Assembly: GCA_038213005.1 (NCBI GenBank)
Contig: JBBQTU010000191.1
Span: forward strand, 1-8,203
DNA: 8,203 nucleotides
Reading direction: 5' to 3'
Origin: JBBQTU01 sp038213005
Lineage (GTDB): Bacteria; Planctomycetota; Phycisphaerae; Tepidisphaerales; Tepidisphaeraceae
Shown here: piece by piece, positions 5,194 to 8,203 of the stretch
Layout of the letters: each line of letters begins with the position of its first letter
Numbering within the stretch: position 1 is the stretch's first letter
The notes under the pieces: generated by a model
What the model saw: the letters and a program-made list of their open reading frames with translations, nothing else
Told to the model about the DNA's origin: nothing
The model's database searches: none
Program-made: the position numbers and the translations under genes

Positions 5194-7887
5194 ATGGAAG
5201 AGATTACGCCCCCGATCGAAGTGATCGAGGATCGTCCGATCAACGAGGAACTGCACGAAAGCTACCTCACGTACGCGATGAGCACGATCATGGATCGCGC
5301 TCTTCCGGACGTACGCGATGGGCTCAAGCCATCGCAGCGCCGCATCCTGGTGGCGATGAATGATCTGAACCTGTCGCCGGGGCGCAAGCACATCAAGTGC
5401 GCCAAGATCGCCGGCGACACCAGCGGTAACTACCACCCGCACGGCGAAGCCGTGATCTACCCGACGATGGTGCGCATGGCCCAGGAATGGTGCATGCGAT
5501 ACGAACTGGTCGACGGGCAGGGCAACTTCGGCTCTTCCGACGGCGACCCCCCCGCCGCCATGCGTTACACCGAAGCGCGCATGACCGCGCCCACGGTCGA
5601 CATGATGGCCGACCTGCAGTTGGACACGGTCGACTTCCAGCCGAACTACGACGAGCGGCTCATGGAGCCGACAGTGCTGCCGGGCAAGTTCCCCAACCTG
5701 CTGGTCAACGGCTCGACCGGCATCGCGGTCGGCATGGCGTGCAACCTGCTCCCGCACAATCTGCGCGAGATCTGTAGCGCCATCGTCCATGTGATCGACA
5801 ATCCGGATTGCGGGCTGCCCGAACTGCTCGAGTTTGTCCCCGGCCCGGACTTCCCCACCGGCGGCACGATCTGCGGCCGCGATGGCATCGTTGAAGGGTA
5901 CAAGACCGGCCGCGGGCGAATGACGCTGCGCGCCAAGATACACGTGGAAGAAGCCAAGAACGGCAAGCCCCAGATCATCATCAGCGAGATCCCCTACGGG
6001 ATCATCCGGCGCACGATCGTCCAGGCGATCGCCGCGTGCGCGAAGGAGACGATCAAGGAGATCTCGGACGTCAACGACCATTCCGGCCGCAAGCACGCGT
6101 GCCGGATCGTCGTGGATCTCAAGCGCGATGCCGATCCTGAGATCGTCATCAACCAGCTCTACGAATACACGCCCTGCCAGATCACCGTGTCGATGATCAA
6201 CATCGCCCTGGTGAACCGCCAGCCGCGCACGATGGGACTGAAGGAGCTGATCCAGCACTTCATCGCCCACCGGCAGGAAGTGATCGTCCGACGGACGAAG
6301 TTCCTGCTCCGCAAGGCCCAGCAGCGAGGCCACATCCTCGAAGGCCTGATCTTCGCCGTCTGCGACATCGATGAGGTTGTGAGGCTGATTCGTGCCAGCA
6401 AGACCCGCGAAGAGGCCATCGAAAAGCTGCGCGCCAAGGCGTTCCGCATCGCCCTGGATCATCCCTATGCCGGGCAGATTCCCGAAACGCTGCTTAAACG
6501 TGTCACCGAGCATCCGGTGATGTTGTCGCAGGCACAGGCCGAGTCCATCGGCGCCTTGCGGCTCATCCAGCTCGTCGGACTGGAAATCGAACGCCTGGTG
6601 GACGAGTACCGCAAGATCGTCGAGGAGATCGAAGGCTATGAAGCCATCCTGGCCGACCCGACGCTGGTGATGGACATCATCCGCGAGGACATCTTCGAGA
6701 TGCGCGACAAGTACGGCGACGACCGCCGCACCGAGATCACCGGCAGCGTGTCGGACCTGAACATGGAGGACCTCATCGCTCGCGAGGATATGGCGGTGAC
6801 GGTCAGCCGCGAGGGTTATATCAAGCGCCTGCCGGTGGCGACCTACCGCTCGCAGAGCCGTGGCGGCCGGGGCATCCGTGGCATCGAGGCCAAGGAAGGC
6901 GACTTCGTCGAGCACCTGCTGGTTGCCTGCACACACGACCACATTCTGTTCTTCACGAACACGGGGCGGACCTTCACGCGCCGGGTCTACGAGATGCCGC
7001 TGCTCTCGCGCACCAGCGCCGGGCGGGCGGTGGCCAACCTGCTGGACTTCCAGCCGGACGAGAAGGTGACCAACGTCCTGGCGCTGGAGAGCCTTGAGAA
7101 GGATGAACACTTTGTGTTCTTCGCCACGGCCAGGGGCGTGGTCAAGAAGACGCCGCTGTCGGCGTTCGCCAACATCAACAAACGCGGGATCATCGCCATC
7201 GGCCTGGACGAGGGCGACTCGCTGATCGGCGTGGAGATCACCAGCGGCAGCGATCACATCATGCTGGCGACCAAGAGCGGTCTTGCGATTCGATTTGAAG
7301 AGCAGGACGTCCGGTCCATGGGCCGGCAGGCCGGCGGCGTCACCGGGGCGCGGTTCAAGCGTGCCAATGACGAGGTCGTGTCACTGCTGGTCATCCCCGG
7401 CGGGCGCAATGATGTGGCCCAGGTGCTGACAGCTTGCGAGAACGGGTTTGGCAAGCGGACCCCGCTGGATGATTATCCAGTGAAGGGCCGCGGCACACGC
7501 GGCGTCATCAACATCGAAACCAACGAGCGCAACGGCAACGTGGTGGGGATGAAACTCATCGGCCAGACCGATGAGGTCATGCTTATCACGGAAAAGGGCA
7601 TCCTGATCCGCACGCGGACGACGGAGATTCGCGAGACCGGCCGCGGCGCATCGGGCGTCCGCATCATCCGCATCGATGGAGGCGACAAGCTGGTGGCAAT
7701 GGCCCCGGTGGACGCAGAGGTGGTCGTTCCTCAGACGGCTGGCGATGCGAGTGCAACGCCGGCCGAGGGATCAGCCAGTATCGCCGCCGGTGCAGAGCCG
7801 GCCGAGCCGGCAGTGATGCCACCTGCCGATACGCCGGAACCCGAGACCGACGAACCGGACGCTGACGAGCCCCCCGCTGCCTCGTGA
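5194..7887 (+). CDS. gyrA: DNA gyrase subunit A
   Basis: Cleavage and wrapping subunit of the A2B2 gyrase, which introduces negative supercoils using ATP hydrolysed by GyrB. The product is 897 aa (E. coli: 875). The N-terminal winged-helix/tower part (about 25-505) begins ELHESYLTYAMSTIMDRALP and contains the active-site segment AAMRYTEARM, with Arg124 and catalytic Tyr125 (E. coli Tyr122). The C-terminal beta-pinwheel starts near 511, and its GyrA-box is QSRGGRG at 554-560; canonical is QRRGGRG, so the core G-G-R-G is kept. This box supports gyrase rather than topoisomerase IV (ParC). Residues 850-897 are a tail rich in Pro, Ala, Asp and Glu without any Lys or Arg. In the quinolone-determining region (HPHGEAVIYP, 81-90), the positions equal to E. 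coli Ser83 and Asp87 are Ala86 and Pro90. gyrB is not adjacent. The gene has its own promoter and terminator. Confidence 0.97.
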   Translation: MEEITPPIEVIEDRPINEELHESYLTYAMSTIMDRALPDVRDGLKPSQRRILVAMNDLNLSPGRKHIKCAKIAGDTSGNYHPHGEAVIYPTMVRMAQEWCMRYELVDGQGNFGSSDGDPPAAMRYTEARMTAPTVDMMADLQLDTVDFQPNYDERLMEPTVLPGKFPNLLVNGSTGIAVGMACNLLPHNLREICSAIVHVIDNPDCGLPELLEFVPGPDFPTGGTICGRDGIVEGYKTGRGRMTLRAKIHVEEAKNGKPQIIISEIPYGIIRRTIVQAIAACAKETIKEISDVNDHSGRKHACRIVVDLKRDADPEIVINQLYEYTPCQITVSMINIALVNRQPRTMGLKELIQHFIAHRQEVIVRRTKFLLRKAQQRGHILEGLIFAVCDIDEVVRLIRASKTREEAIEKLRAKAFRIALDHPYAGQIPETLLKRVTEHPVMLSQAQAESIGALRLIQLVGLEIERLVDEYRKIVEEIEGYEAILADPTLVMDIIREDIFEMRDKYGDDRRTEITGSVSDLNMEDLIAREDMAVTVSREGYIKRLPVATYRSQSRGGRGIRGIEAKEGDFVEHLLVACTHDHILFFTNTGRTFTRRVYEMPLLSRTSAGRAVANLLDFQPDEKVTNVLALESLEKDEHFVFFATARGVVKKTPLSAFANINKRGIIAIGLDEGDSLIGVEITSGSDHIMLATKSGLAIRFEEQDVRSMGRQAGGVTGARFKRANDEVVSLLVIPGGRNDVAQVLTACENGFGKRTPLDDYPVKGRGTRGVINIETNERNGNVVGMKLIGQTDEVMLITEKGILIRTRTTEIRETGRGASGVRIIRIDGGDKLVAMAPVDAEVVVPQTAGDASATPAEGSASIAAGAEPAEPAVMPPADTPEPETDEPDADEPPAAS

Positions 7888-7916
7888 GCGGACAGCAGGA
7901 AACGCACTGAAGACTG

Positions 7917-7950
7917 AGCCGATCCGGGTAGCGACCCGGATCGGCTTTTT
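7917..7950 (+). terminator. Strong intrinsic terminator of gyrA
   Basis: A perfect 13-bp GC-rich stem (AGCCGATCCGGGT at 7917-7929 with its complement at 7934-7946) has a 4-nt AGCG loop and runs into TTTTT (7946-7950). It begins 29 nt after the gyrA stop, which ends transcription of gyrA as a single-gene unit. Confidence 0.92.
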
Positions 7951-7995
7951 CGTTGCGTTGTCAACACTCCAGCGCCACTTCATAACGCGGCATCC

Positions 7996-8178
7996 AGTGG
8001 GGCGGGCCGCCTCGGCCGCCCATTTGGTTGCAGCGGGATCACGCTTCGGGATACGGGCGGACCGCCATCGACTTCACTTACGACGAACAAGCAGGCACTC
8101 TGGCGCAGGCGGGCCTGTCGGAACGGCTGGCATCGCGCCGCGGGGACGAAATGGGCGGCCGAGGCGGCCCGCCCCACT
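7996..8178. repeat. Perfect 30-bp inverted repeat with a 123-nt spacer
   Basis: The arm at 7996-8025 (starts AGTGGGGCGGGCC, ends GCCCATTT) is the exact reverse complement of 8149-8178. The arms are very GC-rich, and the 123-nt spacer has no internal symmetry that I noticed. No clear target-site duplication flanks the arms. Possible readings are a small non-autonomous element, a dispersed intergenic repeat pair in opposite orientation, or a structured transcript. The terminator of gyrA lies just upstream, so it is outside the gyrA message. Confidence 0.85.
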
Positions 8179-8203
8179 TTGCGGACTTGCGCCGTCGGGC
8201 TAG

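Noticed and set aside
5140..7257. A 705-codon open frame on the minus strand
   Set aside because: It lies entirely antisense to gyrA, whose sense product has all gyrase hallmarks. The antisense product is rich in His, Asp, Arg and Val with no recognisable domain, typical of shadow frames opposite GC-rich genes.
7980..8177. A minus-strand frame within the inverted repeat
   Set aside because: It is created by the GC-rich repeat arms and has no family resemblance or ribosome binding site.
7996..8178. CRISPR-like or terminator interpretation of the 3' inverted repeat
   Set aside because: There are only two arms in inverted, not direct, orientation with a 123-nt spacer, and no U-tract follows. 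The real gyrA terminator is at 7917-7950.

Overview
The window is GC-rich bacterial DNA with two full-length housekeeping genes on the plus strand. One is an E. coli-type phosphoglucomutase (pgm, 1053-2696). The other is DNA gyrase subunit A (gyrA, 5194-7887). No rRNA or tRNA is visible, so taxonomy can only be suggested. The high GC, the unusual quinolone-region residues of GyrA and the mix of toxin-antitoxin genes with an IS66 remnant would fit a planctomycete (possibly Phycisphaerae), but this is a weak inference.

Layout. Positions 1-1052 hold no gene I can support, only a weak hairpin near 400-420 and a possible pgm promoter close to 951-977. pgm follows with a good ribosome binding site. 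Between pgm and gyrA lies about 2.5 kb of accessory DNA. It carries, on the minus strand, a toxin-first RelE/ParE-type toxin (3022-3273) and an HTH antitoxin (2636-3025) that overlap by 4 bp. The antitoxin frame runs into the 3' end of pgm in antisense. Next come an intergenic stretch with a (CA)n run, a small secreted protein of unknown function on the plus strand (3531-3899), a truncated and chimeric IS66 transposase remnant on the minus strand (3994-4542), and a HicB-type antitoxin without a visible HicA partner (4564-4965, minus).

gyrA has its own -10 box (TATAAT at 5128-5133), a short leader and a strong intrinsic terminator (7917-7950), so it looks like a single-gene transcription unit. 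Beyond it, 7996-8178 contains a perfect 30-bp inverted repeat with a 123-nt spacer. It could be a small mobile or repeat element, or a structured RNA or DNA element.

Pgm and GyrA are not functionally linked. Pgm feeds glucose-1-phosphate into glycogen, envelope and sugar-nucleotide synthesis, while GyrA is the cleavage and strand-wrapping subunit of gyrase. The DNA between them looks like an insertion hotspot with decaying and addiction-type genes. I see no clear new multi-gene system. The most interesting points are the GyrA quinolone-region residues, the antitoxin tail read from antisense pgm, the IS66 chimera and the 3' inverted repeat.
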